Below, one piece after another: positions 18,520 through 29,280 of a stretch of 64,000 nt of DNA (positions within the stretch are counted from its first letter, which is position 1; each line of letters opens with the position of its first letter). This DNA is from Cellulosilyticum ruminicola JCM 14822. GTDB taxonomy: Bacteria; Bacillota; Clostridia; Lachnospirales; Cellulosilyticaceae. Made by a program: the position numbers and the translations under genes. The stretch spans positions 43,175-107,174 of the forward strand of contig NZ_BBCG01000008.1 in assembly GCF_001311925.1 (NCBI RefSeq). Direction: 5' to 3'. The notes beneath the pieces are model-generated. The model did not search any database. It was not told the origin of the DNA and saw nothing but the letters and a program-made list of their open reading frames with translations.

Positions 18520-18554
18520 AGTGCGAGCTTATAAATAATTAAATAGATAAACAA

Positions 18555-18606
18555 AGGCTAAAGCATAGTAAGCAATGGAAAAGATTATGTTTTAGTCTTA
18601 TTTTTA
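18555..18606 (+). terminator. Probable terminator after ridA
   Basis: GGCTAAAGCATA pairs with TATGTTTTAGTCTT across an 18-nt loop, then ATTTTT. Several G-U pairs make it weaker than the others. Confidence 0.55.
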
Positions 18607-18750
18607 TGTCTGAAATAAGATTTAAGGGTAGCAATTGTCAGTTTAAAAAGGAATAAGTTGTACATTATTTTTGCTGGTATACAGAGGTAAGAGGGGTCAT
18701 ATATATAGTGTAGAGTTTGAGTATGACGGACAAACAAAGGAGTCGATGCT

Positions 18751-20477
18751 ATGTATGTAAATACGCTCATTAGTTTACAGGAGAACATCCCTACATATGG
18801 GGTAGAAGGTAAAACTGTAACTGGGCATGTAACGATTTCTACACCGGGTATAATTAAGTGTTATGTACAAAATCTAAAAAAACAAAGAATAGAACATTTG
18901 AATTATATGTACTAAGTAGTAAGAAGAATACAGGTGTTAAAATAGGGAAATTAGGAGAAGAAAAAGAAACTAAGTGGCGTGTAGAAGAAAAGAATATCAT
19001 GGGTGGAAGTCTTGAATTAAAAGATATAGATGGCGTAGCAATTGTTGTGAAAGAAAATGATCATAGAAGTGTAGATGCCATCCTTGTTGGATTTAAGAAT
19101 GAAAGATTTACTGTTTTGCCAATATTAGAATCTATTGTGCCAAGTCCAGAACAAGAGGCGAGACCATGGGGACCACATATGCCACCAGGACCAGGTCGAT
19201 GCCGTCCTCCCCACCAAGGCCGGGAGGACAGGGGTCAATGCCGCCTCCCCCACCAAGGCCAGGAAATCCAGGAGGTTCCCCACCGTGGGCAGGAGGTCCA
19301 GGAGGTCCACCGGGACCATGGGGACCACATATGCCACCAGGACCAGAAAAAGATGATAAACCGTCAAGACCTAGACCAAAACCTAGACCAAGGCCAAGAT
19401 GGTTCAGAGGAATTTGAAGAAGTAGACGAATTCTCGCCAGTAATTCAAAGTCCAGCTCCAGTGATAAATACAGGAACTAGTATGCCACAAGGTCCAGACC
19501 CAATTATTAATACTGAAGAAGGTGAAACTGTACCACAGGAACAAGGACCAGAAACCTCTATCAAGCCGGGTAAAGTGAAGTGCAGTTGTTGGGGTAAAAG
19601 TGAAATGCCTACAGCTCAGGGGGGTGCTCCAGAGCCGGTAGTTAACAATGAAGATGACTTAGAAGGTGGAAGTGCACCTGTTATTATTCAAGAAGAAAAT
19701 GTGGAGAGAAAAGATAGCTTGGATGCTAGAATAGCAAGTAAAAAGGCAATTAATCGTATTACAGAAAGACTAGAACAATTAGGTAGCCAAAACCATCTAA
19801 TCAATGAGGCTGTAAATGTAGATAGGGATGAGCGATTGAAAGAAGAAAAGAACGAAAGTGTTTATTGGGATTTGGAAACAGATTCTAATGAAGTTGATGA
19901 CAAAGAAAATCGAGTAGAAGAGTCACCAGAGGAAATTGATTATCTAGAGGAGATTGAAAGAAAACTGCAAGATATACAGAGTAGACTAAAAAAAGAAGCT
20001 AATAAAGAGCGACAAATAGTTAGTGAAGAAGTTACAAAAACATTAGAAACTAAAGTATCACAAGCTGACAGTGAAAGAAATCAAAAACAAGAAGATAGTA
20101 GAACTAAAAGAAATATTAGTACCAGTACTTTAGCAGAGATTTATGCAAAAGGTGAAGTAGTAGAATCATTTATCCAAGAAGAAGCAGATACGCAGTGGGT
20201 TAAGATCCCTTATAGGGAATTTCTAAAGATTCCAAATCTCAGTTATGAATGGTGTACACAACCTTTTATTACTTTTGCATATTATAAGTATAATGAGATT
20301 TTATTAGGGTATAATGGAGAAGGTAAATACTATTTAGGTGTACCAGATATTTATAGTCCTAATCGACAATCTATATTATCTGATCCTATCAAAGTAACTG
20401 GATTCTTATGCAGACAAAACATGCAGCCAGCTAATGGCGAATATGGTTATTGGATTATTCCATTGTTAGATGAATAA
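18751..20477 (+). CDS. Uncharacterised protein with Pro/Gly-rich centre (several frameshifts)
   Basis: The start is ATG 18751 (MYVNTLISLQENIPTYGVEG). The frame is lost at the 7-A run 18876-18882; one more A joins it to the long frame that ends at 20477. A second shift near 19195 and compensation near 19395 are needed to read the centre as the obvious Pro/Gly repeat (PRPGNPGGSPPWAGGPGGPPG). The alternative frame gives a His/Gln/Asp-rich sequence of no sense. Domains: an N-terminal beta-rich domain (about residues 1-125), the Pro/Gly linker, an acidic coiled-coil region, and a C-terminal domain with YYLGVPDIYSPN and GYWIIPL. Similar terminal blocks occur, as I recall, in uncharacterised or spore-associated Lachnospiraceae proteins. 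Function unknown. Confidence 0.6.
19162..19346 (+). repeat. 33-bp direct repeat flanking a Pro/Gly-coding stretch
   Basis: The same 33 bases, starting GACCATGGGGACC and ending CCACCAGGACCAG, occur at 19162-19194 and 19314-19346. They encode GPWGPHMPPGP on each side of the Pro/Gly-rich segment. The GC content here is far above that of the window, and one of the frame losses lies directly at the first copy. Confidence 0.85.
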
Positions 20478-20494
20478 AAAATTAGATTTAGGTA

Positions 20495-20523
20495 TTGCAA
20501 AAATTAGAAAATTGTAATATTAT
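20495..20523 (+). promoter_or_regulatory. Predicted promoter of the trp operon
   Basis: TTGCAA and TATTAT with a 17-bp spacer, about 50 bp upstream of the T-box leader. Confidence 0.55.
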
Positions 20524-20575
20524 AAATTAAATTAAATAATATTCAAATAAACCTTTGAGGGAGAAGTAAAACTAA

Positions 20576-20862
20576 TTACGCAATTACAGAGAGCTGGTGA
20601 TGGTGGGATACCAGTATTAAACGAATTAGATAAATGGCCTCCTGAGGGCATAATCAAAGGAACGTAAGGTTCTGAGTATTTTGTGACGTAACATCTGCGT
20701 TATAGATGAAGAATGTGATGGCATTCTGCGTAGAGTGCGTATACTAATGTATACGAATCAAGGTGGTACCGTGGGCTAAATCTAATGTCTATTTTATGAG
20801 AAATCATATTGAGATTAGGCGCTCATCCTTGGCTAATAGCTGAGGGTGGGCGTCTTTTTATA
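20576..20862 (+). promoter_or_regulatory. Trp T-box leader with terminator
   Basis: Stem I carries AGAGAGCTGGTGATGG and a TGG at 20635-20637 in the specifier position (AAATGGCCTCCTGAG), so uncharged tRNA-Trp is the ligand. The T-box core AAGGTGGTACCG is at 20760-20771. A 15-bp terminator stem (20819-20834 with 20838-20853) ends in CTTTTTAT. Uncharged tRNA-Trp should stabilise the antiterminator and allow transcription of trpE onward. Confidence 0.92.
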
Positions 20863-20928
20863 TTTACTAGAGTCCTTACCTCAGCAGAATTGTAAAAATA
20901 AAATTTAAGAGTTTAGGGAGGTAGTAAA

Positions 20929-22395
20929 ATGTTCTATCCAAGTTTAGAAGAAGTTAAAACACTTGCAAAAGCGTATAACAAAATACCAGTAAGCTTAGAA
21001 ATGTATATGGATTTTCAAACACCTATGGGGGTACTTAGCCGCATTAAAGAAGAGTATGATCGTTACTTCTTACTTGAAAGTATTGAAGGCGGAGAAAAAT
21101 GGGCACGTTATACGTTTATTGGATTTAATCCTAATGCCAGTTTTTATGTGAAGAACGGGAAAACTTGTTATGCGACAAGAGAAAAGGTTAAAAAGCTTAC
21201 AGGCAATCCATTAGATGAGTTAAAGAAATTAATGGAAACATATCGTTCACCTAAAGGTTTAAAATTACCACCATTTACAGGTGGAGGTGTAGGTTACTTT
21301 GGTTATGATACTGTGAAGTATGTAGAGAACCTTAATTTCACTAATAAAGATGAATTGGATACGGATGATATTAAATTAATGTTCTTTGATGAAGTTATTT
21401 GTTTTGACCATTACAAACAAAAGATTATTTTAATTGTTAATATTGATGGTGAAAGACAAGATATAGAAGCGAGTTATGAAGAAGCTAAGGATCGTTTAAA
21501 AGAACTTGTACAATTTGTGAAACGTCCTTCTAAAAAGGTAGAAGTTAATTTTGATGATGAGATTGAATTTACAAGTAATATGTCAAAAGAAGAGTTTATC
21601 TCAAAGGTTGAAAAAGCAAAAGAATATATTGCTAACGGAGATATATTCCAAGTTGTACCTTCACAAGTGTTTAGGGCAAAAATAGAAAGCAATTTATTTG
21701 ATGTGTATCGCATGCTTCGTACAATTAATCCATCACCTTATATGTATTTAATGCAATTCGAAGATTTACAGCTTGCAGGTGCTTCGCCAGAAACATTAGT
21801 AAAAGTACAAGATAAAGTTGTGGTAACACAACCAATTGCAGGCACTAGACCAAGAGGTAAAAATGATGAAGAAGATCAAAGATTATGTGAGGAACTTTTA
21901 AAAGATCCTAAAGAACTTGCAGAACATAATATGCTTGTAGATTTAGCCAGAAATGATATCGGACGTATTAGTGAATTTAATACGGTAGAAGTAACAGATT
22001 ATATGGCACTAAAAAAACTTTCTCATGTAACACATATTACAACCAATGTAAAAGGTCAATTAAAAGAAGGTTTAAATGCAATTGATGTAGTGAAATCTAT
22101 TTTACCAGCAGGAACTTTATCAGGTGCACCTAAAGTAAGGGCTATGGAAATTATTGAAGAACTTGAAAACAATAAACGTGGCATTTATGGTGGTGCAATT
22201 GGTTATATCGGATATGAAGGAAACTTAGATACTTGTATAGGTATTCGTACAGTTGTAAAAAAAGATGGTATGGCTTATATACAGGCAGGATGTGGCATAG
22301 TTCTAGATTCTAATCCAGAAGCTGAATATCAAGAAACAATTAATAAAGCATCAGCCTTATTTGAAGCAATGAAGAAAGTGAGGGAAATAATATGA
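20929..22395 (+). CDS. trpE: Anthranilate synthase component I
   Basis: The 488-residue protein has the N-terminal Trp-feedback segment (FLLESIEGG) and the chorismate-binding core: IFQVVPSQVF, GASPETLV, PIAGTRPRG, LPAGTLSGAPKVRAMEII and QAGCGIVLDS. It makes anthranilate from chorismate with ammonia supplied by TrpG, whose start overlaps its stop by four bases (translational coupling). First gene of the T-box-controlled operon. Confidence 0.96.
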   Translation: MFYPSLEEVKTLAKAYNKIPVSLEMYMDFQTPMGVLSRIKEEYDRYFLLESIEGGEKWARYTFIGFNPNASFYVKNGKTCYATREKVKKLTGNPLDELKKLMETYRSPKGLKLPPFTGGGVGYFGYDTVKYVENLNFTNKDELDTDDIKLMFFDEVICFDHYKQKIILIVNIDGERQDIEASYEEAKDRLKELVQFVKRPSKKVEVNFDDEIEFTSNMSKEEFISKVEKAKEYIANGDIFQVVPSQVFRAKIESNLFDVYRMLRTINPSPYMYLMQFEDLQLAGASPETLVKVQDKVVVTQPIAGTRPRGKNDEEDQRLCEELLKDPKELAEHNMLVDLARNDIGRISEFNTVEVTDYMALKKLSHVTHITTNVKGQLKEGLNAIDVVKSILPAGTLSGAPKVRAMEIIEELENNKRGIYGGAIGYIGYEGNLDTCIGIRTVVKKDGMAYIQAGCGIVLDSNPEAEYQETINKASALFEAMKKVREII

Positions 22396-22970
22396 TTTTA
22401 ATGATTGATAACTACGATAGCTTTACTTATAACTTATATCAATTTATTGGGGAAATTAATCCAGATATTAAAGTATTTCGTAATGATAAGATTACAATTG
22501 ATGAAATTGAAAAGCTTAATCCAACACATCTTATTATTTCTCCAGGACCTAAGTATCCTAAAGATGCAGGAATTTCATTAGAAGCGATTCGTCATTTTAG
22601 TGGCAAGCTTCCTATCTTAGGTGTATGTCTTGGACATCAGTCAATAGGAGAAGCCTTTGGTAGTAAGGTTGTAAGAGCTAAACGCATTTTACATGGTAAG
22701 ACAAGTGAAATTTATCTTAAAGAAGAATGTCCTATTTTTAAAGGGTTTGATGAAAAGTTTATAGCAGGGCGTTATCATTCACTGATTATTGATAAAGCAA
22801 CTTTAAGTGAGGACTTAAGAATTACAGCAGTTGATCCAGATGGTGAAATTATGGGAATCAAACATAAAGAACACCCAACATATGGATTACAGTTCCATCC
22901 TGAATCTATTTTGACTCAACAGGGTAAGAAGATGATTAAAAATTTTTTGGAGGTGGGTATGTATGAATAG
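22392..22970 (+). CDS. trpG: Anthranilate synthase component II (glutamine amidotransferase)
   Basis: The 192-residue class I glutamine amidotransferase has the nucleophile Cys in ILGVCLGHQ and the His-Glu pair in GLQFHPESI. It provides ammonia to TrpE. In Bacillus one PabA-type subunit serves both folate and Trp synthesis; here a dedicated copy lies in the operon. It overlaps trpE by 4 bp and trpD by 8 bp. Confidence 0.95.
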   Translation: MILMIDNYDSFTYNLYQFIGEINPDIKVFRNDKITIDEIEKLNPTHLIISPGPKYPKDAGISLEAIRHFSGKLPILGVCLGHQSIGEAFGSKVVRAKRILHGKTSEIYLKEECPIFKGFDEKFIAGRYHSLIIDKATLSEDLRITAVDPDGEIMGIKHKEHPTYGLQFHPESILTQQGKKMIKNFLEVGMYE

Positions 22971-23981
22971 TTATATTAAAAAGTTAATCGAGGGTAATGA
23001 CTTAAGTTATGAAGAAACAGCAGCAGCTATGGATATGATTATGAGCGGTAAGGCAACAGAAGCTCAAATAGGGAGCTTACTTACAGCACTTCGCATGAGA
23101 GGCGAGACAGTAGATGAAATCACAGCTAGTGCAAAGGTTATGAGAGAAAAATGCAATGTACTCAAAGGAACTGGAGACTTACTTGATATTGTAGGAACTG
23201 GTGGGGATTGTACAAATACATTTAATGTCTCTACAATTTCATCTTTAGTTGTAGCAGCAACGGGCGTTAAAATTGCGAAACATGGTAATCGCAGTGTTTC
23301 AAGCAAATGTGGAAGTGCAGATGTTTTAGAAGCCTTGGGGTGAAATTAGATATTACAAAAGAACAAAATGAGAAAGTATTAGATGAGGTCAATATTTGCT
23401 TCATGTTTGCACCGCTTTATCATAGTGCTATGAAATATGTGGCAGCGGCTAGAAAACAAATGGGGATTCGTACAATTTTTAATATTCTTGGGCCTTTAGC
23501 TAGTCCGGCCTTAGCTAATTTACAAGTATTAGGTGTTTATTCAGAAGAACTAGTAGAACCAATGGCAAAAGTACTTGCGAATTTAGGTGTCAAACATGCC
23601 ATGGTTGTTTATGGGCAAGATGGAGTGGATGAAGTTTCATTATGTGCGCCAACTACAATTTGTGAAGTAAAAGGAAAAGAACTTCATTCATTTATATTAA
23701 ATCCAAAAGAATTAGGGCTTACATTATGTAAGCAATCTGATTTAGTAGGAGGAGAAGCAGCCCTTAATAAAGAAATTGCTCTTCAAATCTTAAAAGGTGA
23801 AAAAGGTCCTAAACGTGATATGGTACTCCTTAACAGTGCAGTGGCTTTAAAAGTAGCACTTGATATGGATTTAAAAGAAGCCCTTAATCTAGCAGCAGAA
23901 ATGATTGATTCAGGCAAAGCGTTACAAAAACTTAATGACTTTGTAGAGATGACAAATTCATTTGAGCAGGTGACAGTATGA
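22963..23981 (+). CDS. trpD: Anthranilate phosphoribosyltransferase (frameshifted)
   Basis: Two frames together make a complete TrpD of about 339 residues. The first carries the PRPP site [18 protein letters not shown] and [21 protein letters not shown]. The second resumes [10 protein letters not shown], with [12 protein letters not shown] and DGVDEVSL. The break is at the G run 23337-23340: five G in place of four restores the frame exactly. All neighbours in the pathway are intact and overlapping, so a lost base in sequencing is more likely than a Trp-auxotrophic mutation. Confidence 0.9.
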
Positions 23982-24769
23982 TTTTAGATGAAATAATTGC
24001 AAAACGTAAGCAAACGATTGCTCAGTTAAAAGAATATACTACTATTGAAGATTTCAAAGCACAAATCAAAGATAATACTTATCCTCATTATAGTTTCTTT
24101 GAGGCCTTAAGCGGTGTTAAAGACCTGTCCCCAAATACTAAGATTATTGCAGAGGTTAAGAAGGCATCACCTTCTAAAGGAATTATATGTGAGGAATTTG
24201 ATTATATAAATATTGCTAAGGATTATGAAAAAGGCGGTGCATCAGCTATATCTGTTTTAACAGAGCCGGATTATTTCAAAGGGGATAATAGTTATTTAAC
24301 AGCTATTAAAGAAGAAGTAAAACTTCCTTTATTAAGAAAGGATTTCATTATAGATGAGTGGCAAGTTTATGAAGCAAAAGCAATAGGAGCAGATGCAATT
24401 TTATTAATTGTAGCAGCTCTAGATCAAGAAACATTAGAAAGGCTACTTCAAAAAGCACATGAATTAGAAATGGATGTTTTAGTTGAAACTCATGATGAAG
24501 AAGAAGTAAAAAGAGCATTAGCAGCAGGGGCAAGAATTATTGGTGTAAACAATCGTAATTTACAAACTTTCGAAGTGAGCTTAAGTGTTTCTGAAAGACT
24601 TAGTAAACTCTTACCTAAAGAAAGCATTTTTGTAGCTGAGAGTGGTGTGAAAACTTTAGAGGACATGAAATTTATTAAAGACTTAGGAGCAAATGCAGTA
24701 CTCATTGGAGAGGGTGTTGTAAAATCTGGCGATAGAATAAATAGATTAAAAGAGCTAATCGAAGTTTAA
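23978..24769 (+). CDS. trpC: Indole-3-glycerol phosphate synthase
   Basis: The 263-residue TIM barrel has the family motifs EVKKASPSKG, LLRKDFIID, ILLIVAAL, VETHDEEEV, GVNNRNLQTF and AESGVKT. It closes the indole ring of 1-(2-carboxyphenylamino)-deoxyribulose phosphate. ATG overlaps the trpD stop by four bases. Confidence 0.95.
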   Translation: MILDEIIAKRKQTIAQLKEYTTIEDFKAQIKDNTYPHYSFFEALSGVKDLSPNTKIIAEVKKASPSKGIICEEFDYINIAKDYEKGGASAISVLTEPDYFKGDNSYLTAIKEEVKLPLLRKDFIIDEWQVYEAKAIGADAILLIVAALDQETLERLLQKAHELEMDVLVETHDEEEVKRALAAGARIIGVNNRNLQTFEVSLSVSERLSKLLPKESIFVAESGVKTLEDMKFIKDLGANAVLIGEGVVKSGDRINRLKELIEV

Positions 24770-24806
24770 AAATGTGCATAACATATACAAATTTAAGGAG
24801 TTATAC

Positions 24807-25451
24807 ATGGTAAAACTTAAAATCTGTGGATTACGTAGGGTAAAAGATATTGAAGTTGTGAACAAATATGTACCAGAGTATATAGGATTTGTGTTTGCAA
24901 AAAGTAAACGTCAAGTATCTTTGGAAGAGGCTAAGATTTTAAAAGCTAAACTTCATCCGGAAATTAAGGCGGTAGGTGTATTTGTAAATGAATCAATTGC
25001 AAATGTTTGTAGATGTGTAGAAGAAAGAGTTATTGATTGTATTCAATTACATGGGGATGAAGATAACAATTATATCGTTAAGCTTAAGAAAAAAGTAAAT
25101 GTACCTATAATAAAAGCCTTTCGTGTAGGAAGCAAAGAAGAACTGATAAGTAAGATAGAAAGCTTGGAAGAGGCACCTATAGATTACTATTTATTTGATA
25201 CTTATACAGCAAGTGCATATGGTGGTAGTGGTGAAAGTTTTGATTGGAATAAGCTGAAATCATTGGTAGGTAAACAAATTCAAAAGCCATATTTCTTAGC
25301 AGGAGGTATAGGGAGTGATAATTTAAAAGAAGCCATAGCACACAAACCTTATGCCATTGATATGAGTAGTAAATTAGAAAATAATGCTTGTTTTAAAGAT
25401 GAAAATAAGATTAAACAGATTATAGATATTTTTAATGAAGTAATTGAGTAA
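24807..25451 (+). CDS. trpF: Phosphoribosylanthranilate isomerase
   Basis: I take ATG 24807 ([11 protein letters not shown]) behind AAGGAG; the frame is open to 24774 but without a ribosome site. The product of about 214 residues has the catalytic Cys in [15 protein letters not shown], the catalytic Asp in YYLFDTYT, and the phosphate loop AGGIGSDN. The 37-bp gap after trpC is the only loose junction among the first genes. Confidence 0.93.
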   Translation: MVKLKICGLRRVKDIEVVNKYVPEYIGFVFAKSKRQVSLEEAKILKAKLHPEIKAVGVFVNESIANVCRCVEERVIDCIQLHGDEDNNYIVKLKKKVNVPIIKAFRVGSKEELISKIESLEEAPIDYYLFDTYTASAYGGSGESFDWNKLKSLVGKQIQKPYFLAGGIGSDNLKEAIAHKPYAIDMSSKLENNACFKDENKIKQIIDIFNEVIE

Positions 25452-25477
25452 TAAAAATTATTGATGAGGTGAAAAAC

Positions 25478-26665
25478 ATGAGTAAAAAAGGGAAATATGG
25501 AATATATGGTGGACAATATGTTCCAGAAACATTAATGAATGCATTAGAAGAACTTGAAAAGGCTTATGATGTATATAAAAATGATCAAGCATTTAATGAA
25601 GAATTGGATTTCTTATTTAAAGAATATACAGGCAGACCATCTCTTCTTTATTATGCAGAGAAAATGACTAAAGATTTAGGTGGTGCAAAAATTTATTTAA
25701 AACGTGAAGACCTTAATCATACAGGTTCTCATAAAATCAATAATGTATTAGGTCAAATGTTACTTGCAAAACGTATGGGGAAAAAACGTGTTATTGCTGA
25801 AACAGGAGCAGGACAACATGGAGTGGCAACAGCTACAATTGCAGCACTTATGGGATTTGAATGTGAAATCTACATGGGTGAGGAAGATACAGTAAGGCAA
25901 GCGCTTAACGTATATCGTATGGAACTTTTAGGTGCTAAAGTAAATCCTGTAACAACAGGGACTAAAACACTTAAAGATGCTGTTAATGCAGCCCTTCAAG
26001 ACTGGGCACAAAATGTAGAAACTACATTTTATTGTATGGGTTCAGCAGTAGGTCCACATCCATATCCGGAAATTGTAAGAGATTTCCAAAGTGTTATTGG
26101 GAAAGAAATCAAAGTACAAACATTGGCTAAAGAAGGTAGACTTCCAGATGCGGTTATGGCTTGTGTAGGTGGCGGAAGTAATGCTATTGGTACATTTTAT
26201 GATTTTATAGGAGATAAAGAAGTTGCTCTTTATGGTGCTGAAGCTGGTGGTAGGGATATTGAAACGATTGAGACAGCAGCTACAATGACTAAAGGAACAC
26301 CAGGTATCTTCCATGGTATGAAAGCATACTTTTTACAAACAGACAATGGTAGTATTGCACCAGTTTACTCTATTTCAGCAGGACTCGATTATCCAGGAGT
26401 AGGGCCAGAACACAGTTATTTAAGAGATATAAATCGTGCCACATATTTACCAATTACAGATGATGAAGCTGTGGAAGCTTTCGAATATTTATCTAAAGTA
26501 GAAGGAATCATTCCAGCTATTGAAAGTTCACATGCTGTAGCATTAGCTAAAAAAATAGCACCAACTATGGATAAAGATAAGATTTTAGTTATTACCTTAT
26601 CAGGTAGAGGAGATAAGGATGTAGCAGCAATCGCAAGATATAAGGGGGTAGATCTTCATGAGTAA
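25478..26665 (+). CDS. trpB: Tryptophan synthase beta chain
   Basis: Start at ATG 25478 behind TGAGGTG. The product of about 395 residues has the PLP lysine in [12 protein letters not shown], the Glu in AETGAGQHG, the phosphate loop [10 protein letters not shown], and GPEHSYL. It condenses indole with serine. The stop overlaps the trpA start by eight bases. This is the standard TrpB1 type that pairs with TrpA. Confidence 0.96.
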   Translation: MSKKGKYGIYGGQYVPETLMNALEELEKAYDVYKNDQAFNEELDFLFKEYTGRPSLLYYAEKMTKDLGGAKIYLKREDLNHTGSHKINNVLGQMLLAKRMGKKRVIAETGAGQHGVATATIAALMGFECEIYMGEEDTVRQALNVYRMELLGAKVNPVTTGTKTLKDAVNAALQDWAQNVETTFYCMGSAVGPHPYPEIVRDFQSVIGKEIKVQTLAKEGRLPDAVMACVGGGSNAIGTFYDFIGDKEVALYGAEAGGRDIETIETAATMTKGTPGIFHGMKAYFLQTDNGSIAPVYSISAGLDYPGVGPEHSYLRDINRATYLPITDDEAVEAFEYLSKVEGIIPAIESSHAVALAKKIAPTMDKDKILVITLSGRGDKDVAAIARYKGVDLHE

Positions 26666-27440
26666 TATTAAGTTAGCATTTGAAAAGAAAAAATTAGAAG
26701 GTAAAAAAGCATTTATTCCATTTGTAACAGCAGGTGATCCAAATTTAGAAGCAACAGAACAGTTTATTTATGCTTTAGAAAAAGGTGGCAGCACACTTAT
26801 TGAAATTGGTATTCCATTTTCAGATCCAGTAGCAGATGGGCCTGTTATTCAAGCTGCTAATTTACGTGCTATGGAAAATGATATTCACGTTAATAATGTA
26901 TTTGATATGGTAGCAAAGATAAGAAAGAATACTCAAATCCCATTAGTGTTTTTAATGTATGCGAATACAATTTATCACTATGGCATTGCTGATTTCTTTA
27001 AAAGATGTCAGGAAGTAGGATTAGATGGGGTGATTATTGCAGATTTACCTTGTGAAGAAAAAGAAGAATTTGATGCATATGCAAGAGATCTTGATATTGA
27101 TCTTATTGCTCTTGTAGCACCAACTTCTAGAGCACGTACAGAAAAAATCTGTGAAACAGCTAGAGGGTTCTTATACTGTGTATCTTCTTTAGGGGTAACA
27201 GGTATGAGAAGCCAAATTGAAACGGATTTTGGAGAAATGTTTGAGACCATTAAAAAGTATAGCAAAATTCCAACAGCTTTAGGCTTTGGTATTTCTAATG
27301 CAGAGCAAGCAGCAGTTCTTAAAGATTATGCAGATGGTATCATCATTGGAAGTGCAGTGGTTAGAATTATTGAAGAAAAAGGTGTTGAGGCTGCACCGGC
27401 TTTAGAAGCTTTTGCTAGAAGCGTTGTAGACGTATTATAA
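26658..27440 (+). CDS. trpA: Tryptophan synthase alpha chain
   Basis: The 260-residue TIM barrel has the catalytic Glu in [16 protein letters not shown], the catalytic Asp in [18 protein letters not shown] and the phosphate site [10 protein letters not shown]. Last gene of the trp operon, followed by a terminator. Confidence 0.96.
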   Translation: MSNIKLAFEKKKLEGKKAFIPFVTAGDPNLEATEQFIYALEKGGSTLIEIGIPFSDPVADGPVIQAANLRAMENDIHVNNVFDMVAKIRKNTQIPLVFLMYANTIYHYGIADFFKRCQEVGLDGVIIADLPCEEKEEFDAYARDLDIDLIALVAPTSRARTEKICETARGFLYCVSSLGVTGMRSQIETDFGEMFETIKKYSKIPTALGFGISNAEQAAVLKDYADGIIIGSAVVRIIEEKGVEAAPALEAFARSVVDVL

Positions 27441-27490
27441 AATAGTACAAATTTATAACCTTTTAAAAGGTTATTTGGAGTATGAGAAAT

Positions 27491-27531
27491 AAAATAGCCC
27501 CCAAGAATTTAATTCTTGGAGGCTATTTTAT
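27491..27531 (+). terminator. Terminator of the trp operon
   Basis: AAAATAGCC...AAGAATT pairs with AATTCTT...GGCTATTTT (palindromic, two unpaired bases per arm). A smaller AACCTTTT/AAAAGGTT stem lies at 27458-27473. Confidence 0.8.
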
Positions 27532-27731
27532 AGTTTATTAGAAAGGGATAGTAGTATTAATTAGAGCATTGACAGAAAAATAGAGTTTTAATCAAGGCAA
27601 TGCAAATTATATGAGGAAATTTATATATGTTGATTTTCTAAGTAGGCCTTATTATAATGAATAAGAATGATTTAGTCAGAAAACAAAAGTTTTAAAATAA
27701 ATTGAATGGCACGAAAGAAAGGAATATCCTT

Positions 27732-28379
27732 ATGCGCTTAAGAAGAGATGCAAGAGCTACAGATTACTTAGCACAAGACGAAAGAGTAATTCAAAAACCA
27801 GAAGAATTAAAAGGAAAATGGAAAGAACACTTCGGTAACGACAATCCTATTCATGTAGAATTTGGATGCGGTAAAGGTGGATTCATCACACAACTTGCTT
27901 TAAGAAATCCAGACATTAACTATATTGCAGCTGAAAGAGCGGAAACAGTTGTATATAAAGCTTGTAAAAAAGCTAATGCCAGTGAAGAAACACCTAAAAA
28001 CTTAAGATTCTTATTCTTCGATGTACACAACTGTACAGATATCTTTGAGGCAGGAGAGGTAGATAGACTTTATCTTAACTTCTCAGATCCATGGCCAAAG
28101 AAAAGACATGCAAACAGAAGATTAACATATAGAGAATTCTTAGATCGCTATGAACAAATCTTAGCAGATAATGGTGAAATTCATTTCAAAACAGATAACA
28201 AAGGATTATTTGCTTCATCAATTGAAGAGCTTTCACTTAGAAATTGGCTTATGAAAAATGTTACTTTAGATTTACACAATAGTGATATGGAAGATAACAT
28301 TATGACAGAATACGAAAAGAAATTCTCAGAGCTTGGATTCACCATCAATCGCTTAGAAGCAGTAAAACCAAATAGATAA
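27732..28379 (+). CDS. trmB: tRNA (guanine-N7-)-methyltransferase
   Basis: I take ATG 27732 (MRLRRDARATDYL). The frame is open to a TTG at 27702 that overlaps the ribosome site. The product of about 215 residues has the SAM motif VEFGCGKGGF, AAERAETVVYKA and the diagnostic FSDPWPKKRH. It methylates G46 in tRNA variable loops. It has its own terminator. Confidence 0.94.
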   Translation: MRLRRDARATDYLAQDERVIQKPEELKGKWKEHFGNDNPIHVEFGCGKGGFITQLALRNPDINYIAAERAETVVYKACKKANASEETPKNLRFLFFDVHNCTDIFEAGEVDRLYLNFSDPWPKKRHANRRLTYREFLDRYEQILADNGEIHFKTDNKGLFASSIEELSLRNWLMKNVTLDLHNSDMEDNIMTEYEKKFSELGFTINRLEAVKPNR

Positions 28380-28427
28380 AATAGCAAATAAACTTTGAAA
28401 ACAAAAGTGTGAGAATAAACGGGAAAA

Positions 28428-28471
28428 AGGCAACCTTATGATAGTCAAAGACTTGATAAGGTTGCTTTTTT
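28428..28471 (+). terminator. Intrinsic terminator after trmB
   Basis: GGCAACCTTAT / ATAAGGTTGC with a 16-nt loop and six T. Confidence 0.85.
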
Positions 28472-28622
28472 CGTGTGAATAGAAGTAGTAGATAAAGTCA
28501 TAATAAATAAGGAGAATATTATATTGCATTTATAAATGATATATAATAAACTAACCTTGTGTTTGAGTTTAAAAAATTTTATAAGTAAAGCATATGATAT
28601 ATATATTTAAGGAGGAACAAAA

Positions 28623-28940
28623 ATGGCATTTAAATTTGAAGATGGAAACTTCCAAACAGAAGTACTTGAGTCATCAATTCCAGTAGTAGTAGATTTTTAT
28701 GCAGACTGGTGTGGACCATGTAAAATGATGTCACCAGTTATTGACGAATTAGCTACCGAATATGAAGGAGAAGTTAAGATCGGAAAAATTAACACAGACG
28801 AAAATCGTGCTATCGCAAGCAAATATAATGTGATGAGCATTCCAACAATCATCTTAATCAAAGATGGTCAAGTAGTAGACACAGTAGTAGGTGCATTACC
28901 AAAAACAGTACTTCAACAAAAAATCGAAGGTATGCTATAA
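28623..28940 (+). CDS. trxA: Thioredoxin
   Basis: The 105-residue protein has the active site DWCGPCKMM, the cis-Pro loop SIPTIILI and the terminal GALPKTVLQQKI. It reduces protein disulfides. AAGGAGG lies at ideal distance. No thioredoxin reductase is adjacent. A large imperfect palindrome follows and could end the transcript. Confidence 0.96.
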   Translation: MAFKFEDGNFQTEVLESSIPVVVDFYADWCGPCKMMSPVIDELATEYEGEVKIGKINTDENRAIASKYNVMSIPTIILIKDGQVVDTVVGALPKTVLQQKIEGML

Positions 28941-28960
28941 GACAAGGATCTTCAGCGGGT

Positions 28961-29156
28961 TCGTCAAAAAACGCCCCCACTCAGCTACATTCTACACAAT
29001 TTGTGATACTCTAAGTTTAATATGTAAAGAAATGGTGTGAACTCACTACGCTGGCGCTTCGTTCAGACAGTACACCTAAAACCTTTTTACATATTTTCAC
29101 TAAGAGTATCAACAAATTATTCCGAAGGTAGCGTAAGGTGGGGGTGTTTTTTGACT
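28961..29156. repeat. Long imperfect palindrome, element A
   Basis: The outer arms GTCAAAAAACGCCCCCAC (28963-28980) and GGTGGGGGTGTTTTTTGAC (29137-29155) pair. The pairing continues inward for about 90 bases per side (GATACTCTA with TAGTGAAAA...TAAGAGTATC regions, ATATGTAAA with TTTACATAT). The loop contains GCTGGCGCTTCGTTCAGACAG. No reading frame spans it. Parts recur at 32216-32236 and 36228-36302, so it belongs to a repeat family. Confidence 0.75.
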
Positions 29157-29280
29157 TCCTGTTGAACGCTTCCTAATAGCAACAGACGTTAAAAAAATGC
29201 AGATAAGATTTTGCAAGTTATATCAAGAATTAATGGTTGGGGATGTGGTATTCTTTAAAGGAAGGGAGAGATAAAAAGCA

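Noticed and set aside
19125..19367. Open frames on both strands through the Pro/Gly tract
   Set aside because: They are shadows of the GC-rich repeat; only the PRPGNPGG frame agrees with codon use and with the direct repeats.
28961..29156. Element A as a simple intrinsic terminator of trxA
   Set aside because: The arms of about 90 bases and the shared blocks with elements B and C are far beyond a terminator, although it may also stop transcription.
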